DNA from: Cetobacterium somerae
GTDB lineage: Bacteria > Fusobacteriota > Fusobacteriia > Fusobacteriales > Fusobacteriaceae
DNA length: 64,000 nucleotides
Assembly: GCF_022430525.1 (NCBI RefSeq)
Contig: NZ_CP092520.1
Location: 62,001 to 126,000 of the forward strand
Direction: 5' to 3'
Both the position numbers and the translations under genes were made by a program. The notes under the pieces are model-generated. The model was given only the letters and a program-made list of their open reading frames with translations. It was not told the origin of the DNA and did not search any database. Of this stretch, positions 16,273-24,998 are shown in pieces; the stretch's first letter is position 1; each line of letters opens with the position of its first letter.

Positions 16273-18903
16273 TTAAAAAATGTAACTTATTCCAGCACCA
16301 ATTCTCCAAGAGTTCTCTTTAGAAAATTCGTATAAATAGTTAGTATATATAGAAAGTCCTGTTTGAAGTTCCCCAACTTTAACATTAATTCCAATTTCTT
16401 GAGAAAATCTATTTTTGTTATTTATATCTATAGAACCAGTTTCATTTCCCAAAGATTGCACTTTAAATTTCATATTTTTATCAATATTGTTTAAGTCTTG
16501 TTTTAGATATCCAACTAAAGAAAGTTTAACTCCATAGTTTTTAATATCAAATTTTTTTCCTAAATCTCCACCAAGATAGAAAGTATTTAAGAATCCATTT
16601 AATTTATCTAAGTTAAGATTATATGTTCCATTGTGTTCATCAATACTTTTTTGAAATACTCCCATTGATTGGAATTTTCCAATTGGTTCTACATAAAAAG
16701 AGTTCCAATTAAATATTTTTGATATTTTTCCCATTCCACCAACATAGAAAGTTTTAATTTTAGAATCTAAACTTTCATTGAAATCTACAGTTTTGACAGA
16801 TGTTAAAGTATCATTGTATTGAGAGTAATCAAATTGAATATTTCTATCTAAATCGCCTTTAGAATATCCAAGAAATAAAGCTCCAAGTCCATTAAAATTA
16901 TTTTTATTATAGTTTAAATAACCTGTTCCTTGAAATAAATTATCCTCACGTTTTCCGTAGTCATTTTTAAATTTGTCACTTAATCGAGTATAATTAAGAA
17001 GCCAACCACTACTGATAGAAGAGGTTAAAGGATAGTTTTTACCAATAAAAAGACTATTTAACTCTTGATTATACCCAAGAATATTGTCATAACCACTTTT
17101 ATTAACTTTTTCAAAAGAGTATCCGAAAATATATCTCTCTTTAGATAAAATTTTTGGAATTTCAGTTAAATGAGATAAAATATTATTGTTTCCAAACTCT
17201 ATGGCATCTCTAGTTTGATAAATAAGAGATGGGAAATATCCACGACCAAAAATTTCATTTAAATAATTTTCAAAATGATCACTACTTTTAGAAGATAGAA
17301 TTATATCAAACAATCTATCTTTAGATGGATTTTTAGAATCGTAATAGATATTTTCTAAATAATTACCTAAAGGATCATTTGTAAGAACAGAAAAGCTAAG
17401 TTTACTAAAGATAGCTTCATTTCCGTGTAGAATTAATTTATAGCCGTAGAGATTGCTTTTTATCTCTTTTGCAGATTTTATAATGGTATTATCTAGAGTA
17501 GCTTTACTCATAAGATTGTAGTTATTTCCCATATAACTTTTTCCTAAATAAATAGTTTCAATAGATTTTTTTTCAGAAGAGGTAACAATAGAACCACCTT
17601 TCTCCATAACTAAATTACCACCTCGATATATTAAAGGGAGATTATTATCAGTAGGTTTAACTATTTTACCCCAGTTATGAAGAGTACCTTTTCCATTTAA
17701 TAAAATACCATTTTTATTCAGGTTAACTACACCACTTGGTTCATTTGTTCCAATTGCTGAATGACCAAGTTGGAATGCAAAACTTCCATCAGTATATATA
17801 TCTTGAGGAGCAGGTGGATTGATATTAATAAGTCCAAAGTTTTTTAGAACAGTATTTTTTCCACCACTCATTCCTGAATAACTTCTACCATTTATATTTA
17901 TAGTCCCATTATTTATTGCGACTCCAGCTTCAGAAACACCCATACCACTAGAAACAATATTGTTTGGATTTTTTCCAGTGTCATCCATTGTTAAAGTCCC
18001 ATTATTTATAATAGTTCCTCCAGGTGAAAACATACCAAAGTTAGTGTTATATGTTTTTATGATACCATCATTAACTCCAATACCACCTTCAGAAGCACAA
18101 ATACCAATATTCCCATTAGTTATATCAATAACACCTGTTGATGAGTTAGTAAAGTGTCCCTTTCCAATAACTTGAACTCCTTGATACCCGTTACCAGAAA
18201 TAGTACCGTTATTAATTCCTGTTGTATTTCCATAAATTTGAATACCAGTTGCGTAGTATGAATTTAAGTGAATATTTCCGTTGTTGATTCCTAAACCGTC
18301 ACTGATAACATTGATACCAGTTCCATAAAGACCATTAATATTTATATTTCCATCATTAATAACAGTTCCACCACCAGAAGCTTGCATTCCAGTTGTAGTA
18401 GTATTATGAGGATTATTATCAATAGTTAAAGTATTTTTGTTAAAAAGAGTATAGCCAGTTAGAATACTACCCATTCCAACAAAATGATCTTTGTTAATAG
18501 TAAAATCACCCATTAAAGGGGCTTTGTCTGTGTATAAAGTTTTTCCGGGATAATAATATTTACCATAGAAAATATATCCATTTTTAGGTGATGGAGTAGT
18601 ATGAGGTTGTTCTGGTGGTTCAACTTCATGGACGTGATCTGTAGATGGGTGTTCTGGTGTGGGAGGCGTAGGAATAATAGGTGGAGCAGGTGGAAGAACT
18701 GGTTTTTGAGGTGGAACAATAGGTGGAAGTGTAATAGCTTGAGTTGATAATTTGAAATAAGAGTTGTTAGTTTGACTCATAGGTCGAGTGTTGTCTTTAA
18801 AGTAATTATAATCTGACCAAAAGATGAGGCCACTTTGCTCTTGGGCAAAGACACTGGATGTTTGTAAAGTTACTGCAAGTAGTAAAAGATTAAAATTTTT
18901 CAT
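16273..18903 (-). CDS. Type Va autotransporter with proline-rich stalk
   Basis: An 876-residue secreted surface protein. The ATG at 18903 is used because AGGAGG lies just before it; a TTG further upstream overlaps that site. Residues 1-20 form a signal peptide ending SSVFA. Residues about 45-105 are rich in Pro, His and Glu (for example LPPIVPPQKPVLPPAPP). Residues about 145-430 are repeats of the GxxINNGxI kind, predicted to form a right-handed beta-helix. About the last 270 residues are an autotransporter barrel ending in YIF. Fusobacteria carry many such proteins as adhesins; the ligand here is unknown. It is transcribed alone with terminators on both sides. Confidence 0.9.
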   Translation of the reverse strand: MKNFNLLLLAVTLQTSSVFAQEQSGLIFWSDYNYFKDNTRPMSQTNNSYFKLSTQAITLPPIVPPQKPVLPPAPPIIPTPPTPEHPSTDHVHEVEPPEQPHTTPSPKNGYIFYGKYYYPGKTLYTDKAPLMGDFTINKDHFVGMGSILTGYTLFNKNTLTIDNNPHNTTTTGMQASGGGTVINDGNININGLYGTGINVISDGLGINNGNIHLNSYYATGIQIYGNTTGINNGTISGNGYQGVQVIGKGHFTNSSTGVIDITNGNIGICASEGGIGVNDGIIKTYNTNFGMFSPGGTIINNGTLTMDDTGKNPNNIVSSGMGVSEAGVAINNGTININGRSYSGMSGGKNTVLKNFGLININPPAPQDIYTDGSFAFQLGHSAIGTNEPSGVVNLNKNGILLNGKGTLHNWGKIVKPTDNNLPLIYRGGNLVMEKGGSIVTSSEKKSIETIYLGKSYMGNNYNLMSKATLDNTIIKSAKEIKSNLYGYKLILHGNEAIFSKLSFSVLTNDPLGNYLENIYYDSKNPSKDRLFDIILSSKSSDHFENYLNEIFGRGYFPSLIYQTRDAIEFGNNNILSHLTEIPKILSKERYIFGYSFEKVNKSGYDNILGYNQELNSLFIGKNYPLTSSISSGWLLNYTRLSDKFKNDYGKREDNLFQGTGYLNYNKNNFNGLGALFLGYSKGDLDRNIQFDYSQYNDTLTSVKTVDFNESLDSKIKTFYVGGMGKISKIFNWNSFYVEPIGKFQSMGVFQKSIDEHNGTYNLNLDKLNGFLNTFYLGGDLGKKFDIKNYGVKLSLVGYLKQDLNNIDKNMKFKVQSLGNETGSIDINNKNRFSQEIGINVKVGELQTGLSIYTNYLYEFSKENSWRIGAGISYIF

Positions 18904-19002
18904 AACTTTTCCTCCTGACAAATAAAATATTGTGCACTATTAAACAAAAAGTACTATACATAGAAAAGAATTGAAATCCTTCTTTTTTGTTTGGAAATTT
19001 AT

Positions 19003-19037
19003 ACCAAATAAAAAAGAGTTAGAATAACTAACTCTTT
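19003..19037 (-). terminator. Terminator of the MATE gene
   Basis: AAAGAGTTAG and CTAACTCTTT arms overlap the end of the MATE gene and run into a T-tract when read on the minus strand. Confidence 0.8.
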
Positions 19038-20377
19038 AATGGATTCTTATAAAATTTATCATGGTAGATTTTAATAAATATTGCTGCTTCAACAGTCCAT
19101 TGTAATGATGTGATCCACCAGAAATATGTAACAGGCATTCTTTTTAAATATATAAAGTAATACATTAAAGGTAATCTTATACACCAGTTACAAAACAATA
19201 CTATTCTAAATGGAGTTTTAGTATCTCCCATTCCTTTAAGGGCACCTGAAAGTACCATATCTATAGCTGTAGGAATCTGTTGAATAGATCCAATCATAAG
19301 ACAAGCAGCCCCAAGAGCGATAACTTCAATCTCATCGCTTTTTATAAATAATCTAACTAAATTTTCAGAGAAAAATAGAAATATTAGAGAGAAAAATCCC
19401 ATGACAATACAAGCTAGAAGTAGAGATGTATTAGCATATTCTCTAGCTCCTTTTAAATCTTTTTCTCCAATACTATGCCCAACTAAGGAAACTGCAGATA
19501 TAGCAAATCCCCAACCTGGCATAAAGGAGATGCTTTCAATGGTTACAGATATTTGATTAGCAGAGAAAGCTAAACTTCCAAGTTTCATAACCATCATAAC
19601 ACTTAAAAGTCTTACAATACTAAAAGCTCCCTCTTGCAGTCCAGATGGAACAGCTAAATCAACAAGCTCTTTTAAGTAATTAAAGTTAACTTTACCTTTT
19701 AAAGATATTTTAAATGGTAGTTTTTTAAGTTGACTTAAAATAAATAAAAATGCACATATATTTCCAATTGTAGTAGCAATGGCAGCACCTTCAACTCCTA
19801 GTTCAGGAAAACCAAACTTTCCAAATATAAGTGTATAATCTAAAGAAAGATTTACAATATTTAAAATAGCAGCTCCATAAAGAGGAGTTTTAGTATTTTT
19901 ACATCCACGGAAAACACCGTTTAAAAGATTAGTAACCATATTGAAGAAAAGTCCAATAGAACAGATTCTCATATATTTATAACCTAAAGTTAATACATCT
20001 CCTTTAGCTCCAGCTAAACTTAATATATTTTTTGAAAAAATAAAAAAGATTAGAAAGACAAGAACAGCAATAACTCCACCAATTTTAACTCCTAGATCAG
20101 CCATATCTTCAGCTTTTTTATGCTCTTTAGCTCCAAGGCAACGAGCTACAATAGATGTTATAGATATAGATAGGCCCATAGCAATTAAGATATTAATAAA
20201 AGTATACATAATTTCAGAACTGAAACCAACAGCGGAAACAGAGATTTGTCCACCATACTTTCCAACCATAAGTGTATCAAAAACCCAGATTAACATATAG
20301 AGTATCATTTCACCAACAGCGGGAATAGCTAATTTTATAATCTCTTTTGACCGATTTAAAAATGCACTTTTAATCAT
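19028..20377 (-). CDS. MATE-family multidrug/metabolite exporter
   Basis: A 449-residue inner-membrane protein with twelve predicted segments in two similar halves. The first helix region shows LAIPAVGEMILYMLIWVFDT and MVGKYG, and the second half opens LAVPSGLQEGAFSIVRL, the duplicated pattern of MATE transporters. ALKGMGDTKTPF in the second half matches FRGCKNTKTPLYG in the first. It would export cationic compounds or metabolites by Na+ or H+ antiport. It is expressed alone. The substrate cannot be told from sequence. Confidence 0.93.
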   Translation of the reverse strand: MIKSAFLNRSKEIIKLAIPAVGEMILYMLIWVFDTLMVGKYGGQISVSAVGFSSEIMYTFINILIAMGLSISITSIVARCLGAKEHKKAEDMADLGVKIGGVIAVLVFLIFFIFSKNILSLAGAKGDVLTLGYKYMRICSIGLFFNMVTNLLNGVFRGCKNTKTPLYGAAILNIVNLSLDYTLIFGKFGFPELGVEGAAIATTIGNICAFLFILSQLKKLPFKISLKGKVNFNYLKELVDLAVPSGLQEGAFSIVRLLSVMMVMKLGSLAFSANQISVTIESISFMPGWGFAISAVSLVGHSIGEKDLKGAREYANTSLLLACIVMGFFSLIFLFFSENLVRLFIKSDEIEVIALGAACLMIGSIQQIPTAIDMVLSGALKGMGDTKTPFRIVLFCNWCIRLPLMYYFIYLKRMPVTYFWWITSLQWTVEAAIFIKIYHDKFYKNPLKS

Positions 20378-20449
20378 AAAAATTTCACTCCCCTTAACTT
20401 ATATAAAGTTCCTAGATTCTATCATAAAGGTTATATAAAAGTCAAAAAT

Positions 20450-20478
20450 TTGCAAGATAGACAAAAATTGAGTATAAT
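20450..20478 (+). promoter_or_regulatory. Promoter left of the IS element, probably the original promoter of the P60 gene
   Basis: TTGCAA (20450-20455) and TATAAT (20473-20478) have an ideal 17-base spacer. The element's left end begins about ten bases downstream, so the promoter now reads into the IS. The P60 gene on the far side has no comparable promoter between the IS right end and its start. Confidence 0.6.
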
Positions 20479-20590
20479 ATATCAGTTACCAAATTGTGCG
20501 TAAAGCTCCTTGCTTTAGTTATGGGGATATAAGCATATCTTTTAATTATTGACATTAGATAAATATAAAAGTATAAAGTGAGGTGGTAAT

Positions 20591-22066
20591 GTGAGTAATT
20601 TTGTTGTTGAATTTAAACTTAAAACAGAAATTTATCAAGAAGATATTTTAGAAAAAAGATTTGAAATAGCTAGAAAAATATATAATGCTTTAGTAACTAA
20701 AATTGCAAAACGTTATCACGAATTCATTAAAACTAAGAGATATAGAAAAGTTCAAATAGTTCTAACTCAATGTAAAAATATAAAAAATGAAGAGTTGAAA
20801 AAACAATCTTTAAAAGAGTTGAACCTTCTATATAAAGAATATGGATTTTCTGAATATAAGTTTCATGCTGATGTAAAAGAGTTTCAACATCATTTTAAAA
20901 AAAATTTAGATAGCTTTACTGCTCAAAAATTAGCTACAAACTTATGGAAAAGTTATGAAAAATTTATTTTTGGAAATGGAAATAAGATTCACTATAAAAA
21001 ATTTGATTCTATGTTTTCTATTGAAGGGAAATCTAATAAAACAGGAATTAGATTTTTAGATAATAATTTAATATGGCTTGGTCTTAAAGTGCCAGTAGTA
21101 ATAAATAAAAATAATCAATATGAGGTAGAGTCTTTAAAAAATCCTATTAGTTATTGTAGAATAATTAGAAAATTTGTAAGGAACAAGTATAAATATTATC
21201 TTCAAATAATTTTTAAAGGTGTGCCACCAGCTAAGATTAATCTAAAAACTGGAGAGATAAAGAATCCTATTGGTGAGGGTAGAGTAGGATTAGATATAGG
21301 AACACAAACACTTGCTATATCAAGCGAAAAAGAAGTAAAAATTTTAGAAATAGCAGATAGAGTTAATAATATTGAACACATGAAAAAAAATATTTTAAGA
21401 AAGCTAGATAGATCAAGAAGAGCAAGTAATAAAGATAATTTTAATCTTAATGGGACAATAAAAAAACAGGGAAACAAAAGGGTTCTTTGGATTAAATCTA
21501 ATAGATATGTAGCACTTCAGAAAAAATTGAAAGAGCTATATAGAAAACAAGCAGATGTGAGAAAATACCAACATGAAAAATTAGCTAATGAGATAATCTC
21601 TTTAGGAGATGATTTTTTTGTAGAAAAAATGAGTTTTTCAGGACTACAGAGAAGAGCAAAAAGAACTGAGGTAAATGAACAAGGGAAATTTAAAAGAAAA
21701 AAAAGATTCGGAAAGTCCTTAGGAAATAAGGCTCCAAGTATGTTTTTGAATATCTTAGAGAGAAAACTTTTGTCATGGAATCTGAGTTTAAAAAAAATAG
21801 ATACATGGAGTGTAAAAGCCAGTCAGTATAATCATATAGATGATAGTTATAAAAAGAAAAAATTAAGTGCTAGATGGAATATAATAGAAGGAGAAAGAGT
21901 ACAAAGAGATATGTATTCAGCATTTTTAATTATGAATGTGAATGAAGATTTAAAATCAATAGATAAAAAAAGATGTGAAGAAACATACAAGAATTTTTTA
22001 AAATTGCACAATGAAGAGATAAAAAGGTTAATAGGTAATAAAAATTTAAGTAGTATAGGTATATAA
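20591..22066 (+). CDS. tnpB: TnpB-like RuvC nuclease lacking the Cys zinc finger
   Basis: A 491-residue OrfB/TnpB-family protein. The three RuvC acidic residues are visible: Asp235 in VGLDIGTQTLAIS, Glu345 in FFVEKMSFSGL and Asp440 in VQRDMYSAFLIMN. In standard TnpB two CxxC pairs form a zinc finger between the last two motifs; here this stretch (KASQYNHIDDSYKKKKLSAR) has no cysteine. The segment after RuvC-I is rich in Lys and Arg (RKLDRSRRASNKDN). Standard TnpB proteins are RNA-guided DNA nucleases that use a right-end omega RNA. The start is GTG behind AGGTGG. Activity of this zinc-less branch is not established from sequence. Confidence 0.85.
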   Translation: MSNFVVEFKLKTEIYQEDILEKRFEIARKIYNALVTKIAKRYHEFIKTKRYRKVQIVLTQCKNIKNEELKKQSLKELNLLYKEYGFSEYKFHADVKEFQHHFKKNLDSFTAQKLATNLWKSYEKFIFGNGNKIHYKKFDSMFSIEGKSNKTGIRFLDNNLIWLGLKVPVVINKNNQYEVESLKNPISYCRIIRKFVRNKYKYYLQIIFKGVPPAKINLKTGEIKNPIGEGRVGLDIGTQTLAISSEKEVKILEIADRVNNIEHMKKNILRKLDRSRRASNKDNFNLNGTIKKQGNKRVLWIKSNRYVALQKKLKELYRKQADVRKYQHEKLANEIISLGDDFFVEKMSFSGLQRRAKRTEVNEQGKFKRKKRFGKSLGNKAPSMFLNILERKLLSWNLSLKKIDTWSVKASQYNHIDDSYKKKKLSARWNIIEGERVQRDMYSAFLIMNVNEDLKSIDKKRCEETYKNFLKLHNEEIKRLIGNKNLSSIGI

Positions 22067-22243
22067 GGTTTTAAAAATTAAAAAAAAAACGTCTTGAATC
22101 GGGCGTAATACTATCGCAAATTTGTTCAATGGAATAATTGATAGTGAAAGTCTAAAAGAAAAAATATAGTGCATTTCATCTTTCGAGAGAAATGAGAATA
22201 TTTGATATTTTAGAACCCCCTGTCTTTAGACATGGGGAGGTTC
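22067..22243 (+). ncRNA. Candidate omega RNA at the element's right end
   Basis: The 177 bases between the tnpB stop and the right-end hairpin hold no gene and finish with the hairpin at 22213-22243. In related elements the guide RNA overlaps the 3' end of tnpB and ends at the right boundary, with the guide taken from flanking DNA. The RNA is inferred from position and structure only; here the guide would come from bases just after about 22243. Confidence 0.45.
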
Positions 22244-22279
22244 AGAAAAATAACAAATACAAAAAGACAGGAGATGATT

Positions 22280-22798
22280 ATGGGGAAAAGATTAATAAAA
22301 TTGTTTACCTTTTTCATACTTGCCTTTAGTTTTATAACATCAGAGGTTCATGCATTAAGTTTTACTAAACCAAAGGTCGTAGAAAAAATTGAAGTGGATG
22401 AGGAGATTTTAAATCAGAAAAAAGAATATATAAAAAGTAGTAAAATAACTGATTTCTATTCAAGTTGGCGTGGGACTAGGTATCGTTATGGAGGAACAAC
22501 AAAAAAGGGAGTTGATTGTTCAGCACTTATGCAGCATCTGTATAAAGAGCAATTTGATGTAGAGCTTCCTAGAACAACACTTACTCAGGTTAAGATTGGT
22601 GAGCAAGTTGTTGGAAATAGAGAAAATTGGAAAGTAGGAGATCTTATTTTCTTTAAAATGAATAGTAGAATAAAACACGTAGGTGTATATATAGGAAATA
22701 ATAAATTTGTTCATGCAGGAAGAAGTACAGGAGTTACAATATCTGAGTATGATAGCTACTGGGCTAAAAGATTCTGGCAAACAAGAAGAGTAATATAA
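22280..22798 (+). CDS. Secreted NlpC/P60 peptidoglycan hydrolase
   Basis: A 172-residue exported protein. The start is the ATG at 22280, six bases after AGGAG; an ATG at 22274 abuts that site. Residues 1-24 are a signal peptide (MGKRLIKLFTFFILAFSF, cleavage near VHA). The NlpC/P60 domain follows at about 60-170, with catalytic Cys in GVDCSALMQHLY, His in KHVGVYIGNNKFVHAG and the RYRYGGTTKKG entrance. It would cut D-glutamyl-diaminopimelate type stem-peptide bonds. The IS element sits only about 35 bases upstream and probably separates the gene from its promoter, so expression may be reduced. Confidence 0.88.
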   Translation: MGKRLIKLFTFFILAFSFITSEVHALSFTKPKVVEKIEVDEEILNQKKEYIKSSKITDFYSSWRGTRYRYGGTTKKGVDCSALMQHLYKEQFDVELPRTTLTQVKIGEQVVGNRENWKVGDLIFFKMNSRIKHVGVYIGNNKFVHAGRSTGVTISEYDSYWAKRFWQTRRVI

Positions 22799-22813
22799 TA
22801 AATGGTTAAAAAT

Positions 22814-22842
22814 TTGACAAGAGATAAAAAATAGAGTATATA
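22814..22842 (+). promoter_or_regulatory. Promoter of the FMN-binding-like gene
   Basis: A perfect TTGACA (22814-22819) and TATATA (22837-22842) with a 17-base spacer lie 53 bases before the start codon. Confidence 0.75.
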
Positions 22843-22895
22843 AAATGATTGAAGTAACATTATTAAATAATAACTAAAAACTAGGGGGAGATATT

Positions 22896-23318
22896 ATGAA
22901 AAAGATGTTAATTTTAATTGGAGCTCTATGTATAACATCATTGGGATTTGCTAAGATGAATGATGGAGTGTATAAAAGTGAAGCAAAAGATTTTGATAAA
23001 AGAGGTTGGAAAGTATTTTTGGATCTTACAGTGAAAGAGGGAAAAATTGAATCTGCAAATTTTGATTACATCAATAAAGATGGAAAATTAAAAAGTGAAG
23101 ATGTAGAGTATAATAAAAAATATAAAGAGATTAGTAAAATAGATGTACCAGAGCTTAAAGAGATTTTCTCTGAAGAGTTAGTACAAACACAAAATCCAGA
23201 TGAAATAGATAATGTTGCTGGAGCAACAGAATCGTTAGTACAGTTTAAGCTACTTTCAAAAGAGGCGATTATAGCATCTGAGTCTGGAGTTAAGGAACCT
23301 GTAAGAATAGATTTATAG
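22896..23318 (+). CDS. Exported FMN-binding-like protein
   Basis: A 140-residue protein with a signal peptide (MKKMLILIGALCITSLGFA). The mature part resembles one FMN-binding domain of the kind flavinylated by ApbE: a beta-rich region (DGVYKSEAKDFDKRGWKVF) and, near the C-terminus, DNVAGATESLVQFK, similar to the (S/T)GAT flavin-attachment motif. It might hold covalent FMN and act in extracytoplasmic electron transfer. No ApbE or partner reductase is in the window. It has its own promoter and terminator. The flavinylation site is degenerate (AGAT rather than SGAT), so this is tentative. Confidence 0.6.
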   Translation: MKKMLILIGALCITSLGFAKMNDGVYKSEAKDFDKRGWKVFLDLTVKEGKIESANFDYINKDGKLKSEDVEYNKKYKEISKIDVPELKEIFSEELVQTQNPDEIDNVAGATESLVQFKLLSKEAIIASESGVKEPVRIDL

Positions 23319-23322
23319 AATT

Positions 23323-23352
23323 AAAAAAGGGAAAATTAATTTCCCTTTTTTT
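23323..23352. terminator. Intrinsic terminator between convergent genes
   Basis: AAAAGGGAAA and TTTCCCTTTT arms with a T-run follow the FMN-binding-like gene and face the end of phnP. Confidence 0.85.
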
Positions 23353-23355
23353 ATT

Positions 23356-24192
23356 TTACTTAATGGACAATCCATCATATGCAACAGAGATATTAAAATT
23401 TAAAGATTTCATAAGTTTCTCAATCTCTTCGTGAGTTTTTTTAGGATCATGACCAAAGTGTGTAACAGTTATTGGAGTCTTAGAATCGATACAGTTAAAA
23501 TCTTTCAATCTATTCAAAACCATATTTAGTGTGAAAATATCAAGATGGTCTGAGTTATCCTTTTGAAAATCTAAAAAAGTACATTCAATAACAATATCAT
23601 CAAATTTAAAATTTTTCAAAAATTCAAATGTTTCTAAAGAGTAGATGCCAGTATCAGAAGCATGCAATCTAGTAAATTTTTCATGTTTTATTATAAAGTT
23701 TGTACCTTGCTCATTACCATTTAAACCTGTATGTTTTGCTTCAATAGGTATAATTTCAAAATCTTCAATAGTAAAAGGAGTATAATAACTCATAGGAATT
23801 ATATTAAGATGACCTATTTTTTCCTGAAGATTTTTTTGATGCTTAGGTTTTATTGCTGTTTTAATCTGTTCTTTTAGCCACACTTCAGATGAACTATTAA
23901 CATATATATTCATAGGATTTTTAATTTTTATAAGTTCTTGTATATCTAAATGATCATTGTGAGTATGAGATAGAAGAACACCTTTGATTCTACTAAAATC
24001 TATACCATTTTCTAAAATCTGGGTTCTAATATCTGGTGAAAAGTCTAATAGTATTTTATCCCCCAATAAAAAAGTTGACCTTTTACGAATATTTTTTCCT
24101 TTAAGTTTTCTTAAAGAATTACAATACTCACATGAACAAAATACATCAGGAAGTCCATTTGCAGACCCCGTTCCTAAAAAAATAGTTTTCAT
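23356..24192 (-). CDS. phnP: PhnP-like metallo-beta-lactamase-fold phosphodiesterase
   Basis: A 278-residue cytoplasmic hydrolase. It has the PhnP-specific structural zinc motif CxCxxC (Cys19, 21, 24) before the catalytic HTHNDHLD motif (His76, His78, Asp80, His81), then a HASDTG segment and VTHFGHDP near the C-terminus. E. coli PhnP opens 5-phosphoribosyl 1,2-cyclic phosphate made by C-P lyase and also acts on cyclic nucleotides. It is the last gene of the phn transporter operon, two bases after phnE. No C-P lyase genes are in the window, so its substrate here may be another cyclic or diester phosphate. Confidence 0.85.
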   Translation of the reverse strand: MKTIFLGTGSANGLPDVFCSCEYCNSLRKLKGKNIRKRSTFLLGDKILLDFSPDIRTQILENGIDFSRIKGVLLSHTHNDHLDIQELIKIKNPMNIYVNSSSEVWLKEQIKTAIKPKHQKNLQEKIGHLNIIPMSYYTPFTIEDFEIIPIEAKHTGLNGNEQGTNFIIKHEKFTRLHASDTGIYSLETFEFLKNFKFDDIVIECTFLDFQKDNSDHLDIFTLNMVLNRLKDFNCIDSKTPITVTHFGHDPKKTHEEIEKLMKSLNFNISVAYDGLSIK

Positions 24193-24194
24193 TT

Positions 24195-24998
24195 TTAACC
24201 TCTCTCTGTATAAGTTTTTAGTAGTGAACCTAAACGCTCTACAGAAACTGATATAATCATTAAAACAATTAAAGCGGTTCCAGCAGCGTTAAAATCATAA
24301 GACTTTATAAATTTTGATATTATGTAACCTATTCCCCCAGCACCAACAACTCCTATAATAGATGATTGTGCCATATTAGATTCAAATCTCAGTGCAGTCC
24401 ATCCAGTAATAACTCTTTTTATATTTGGAAGTATTGCAGCTTTCATAATATTTAACCAAGATGCACCAGTAGCTTTAATGGCTAAAATACTTTCCTCTCC
24501 TAAATCTTCGATAGATTGAAAGTATGCCTTAGTGAGATAAGCCACTGTATGAACAGAAAGTCCTAAAATTCCAGAAAAAGGTCCAAGACCAACAGATGAT
24601 ACAAATATAACAGCCCAGATTAAAGAGGGCACCGCTCTAATAAAAGATATATATGACTTTATAGCTAAAGATAAAGGTTTCCAAGGTGCTGTATTTGAAG
24701 CTGTTAAAAAAGCTAGAGGAACAGAGAAAACAACTCCTACTAAGGTAGCCATAAAAGCAATTTCAAAAGATTCCCAAACAGCGATTAAAACAAACTTAAA
24801 AACAGAGGTATCTGGTTTTCCAAACTCTAAAAGAATATTTCCCAATTTATTTAATCCTCTTGCAACTCTTCCAAAATCTAAGTTTAACTTAAAAAAAGAT
24901 AGAAGGAACAAAATTGAAATTCCTAACATAATTTTATTTAAAAACTTATCATTTTTATGATCTTTTATTTTTATTTTTCCAAAATAGTTTTTCTTCAT
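24195..24998 (-). CDS. phnE: PhnE-type ABC permease (second copy)
   Basis: A 267-residue inner-membrane permease. After one N-terminal hydrophobic segment it has the binding-protein-dependent permease fold with FIRAVPSLIWAVIFVSSVGLGPF and the EAA-type loop around EESILAIKATGASWLNIMKA, followed by IIGVVGAGGIGYIISKFI, all typical of PhnE. It follows the other PhnE directly and precedes phnP. Two different PhnE proteins probably form a heterodimer, as in several phosphonate and phosphite systems. Confidence 0.92.
   Translation of the reverse strand: MKKNYFGKIKIKDHKNDKFLNKIMLGISILFLLSFFKLNLDFGRVARGLNKLGNILLEFGKPDTSVFKFVLIAVWESFEIAFMATLVGVVFSVPLAFLTASNTAPWKPLSLAIKSYISFIRAVPSLIWAVIFVSSVGLGPFSGILGLSVHTVAYLTKAYFQSIEDLGEESILAIKATGASWLNIMKAAILPNIKRVITGWTALRFESNMAQSSIIGVVGAGGIGYIISKFIKSYDFNAAGTALIVLMIISVSVERLGSLLKTYTERG

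Larger units (their letters stand above)
20491..22243 (+). mobile_element. IS200/IS605-superfamily element of the IS1341 (tnpB-only) kind
   Basis: The left end contains a small hairpin (AAAGC and GCTTT at 20502-20516) followed by ATGGGGATATAAGC, a pattern typical of these left ends. The right end has a longer imperfect hairpin at 22213-22243 (GAACCCCCTGTC and GACATGGGGAGGTTC). Only a TnpB-like gene lies between; no Y1 transposase (TnpA) is present, so movement would need one supplied in trans. There are no terminal inverted repeats or target duplications, as expected for the family. Exact end bases are approximate. Confidence 0.75.

Noticed and set aside
20591-22243. A Cas12-type effector or CRISPR locus
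   Set aside because: The protein is of TnpB size with IS605-type ends, and no repeat-spacer array is present nearby.
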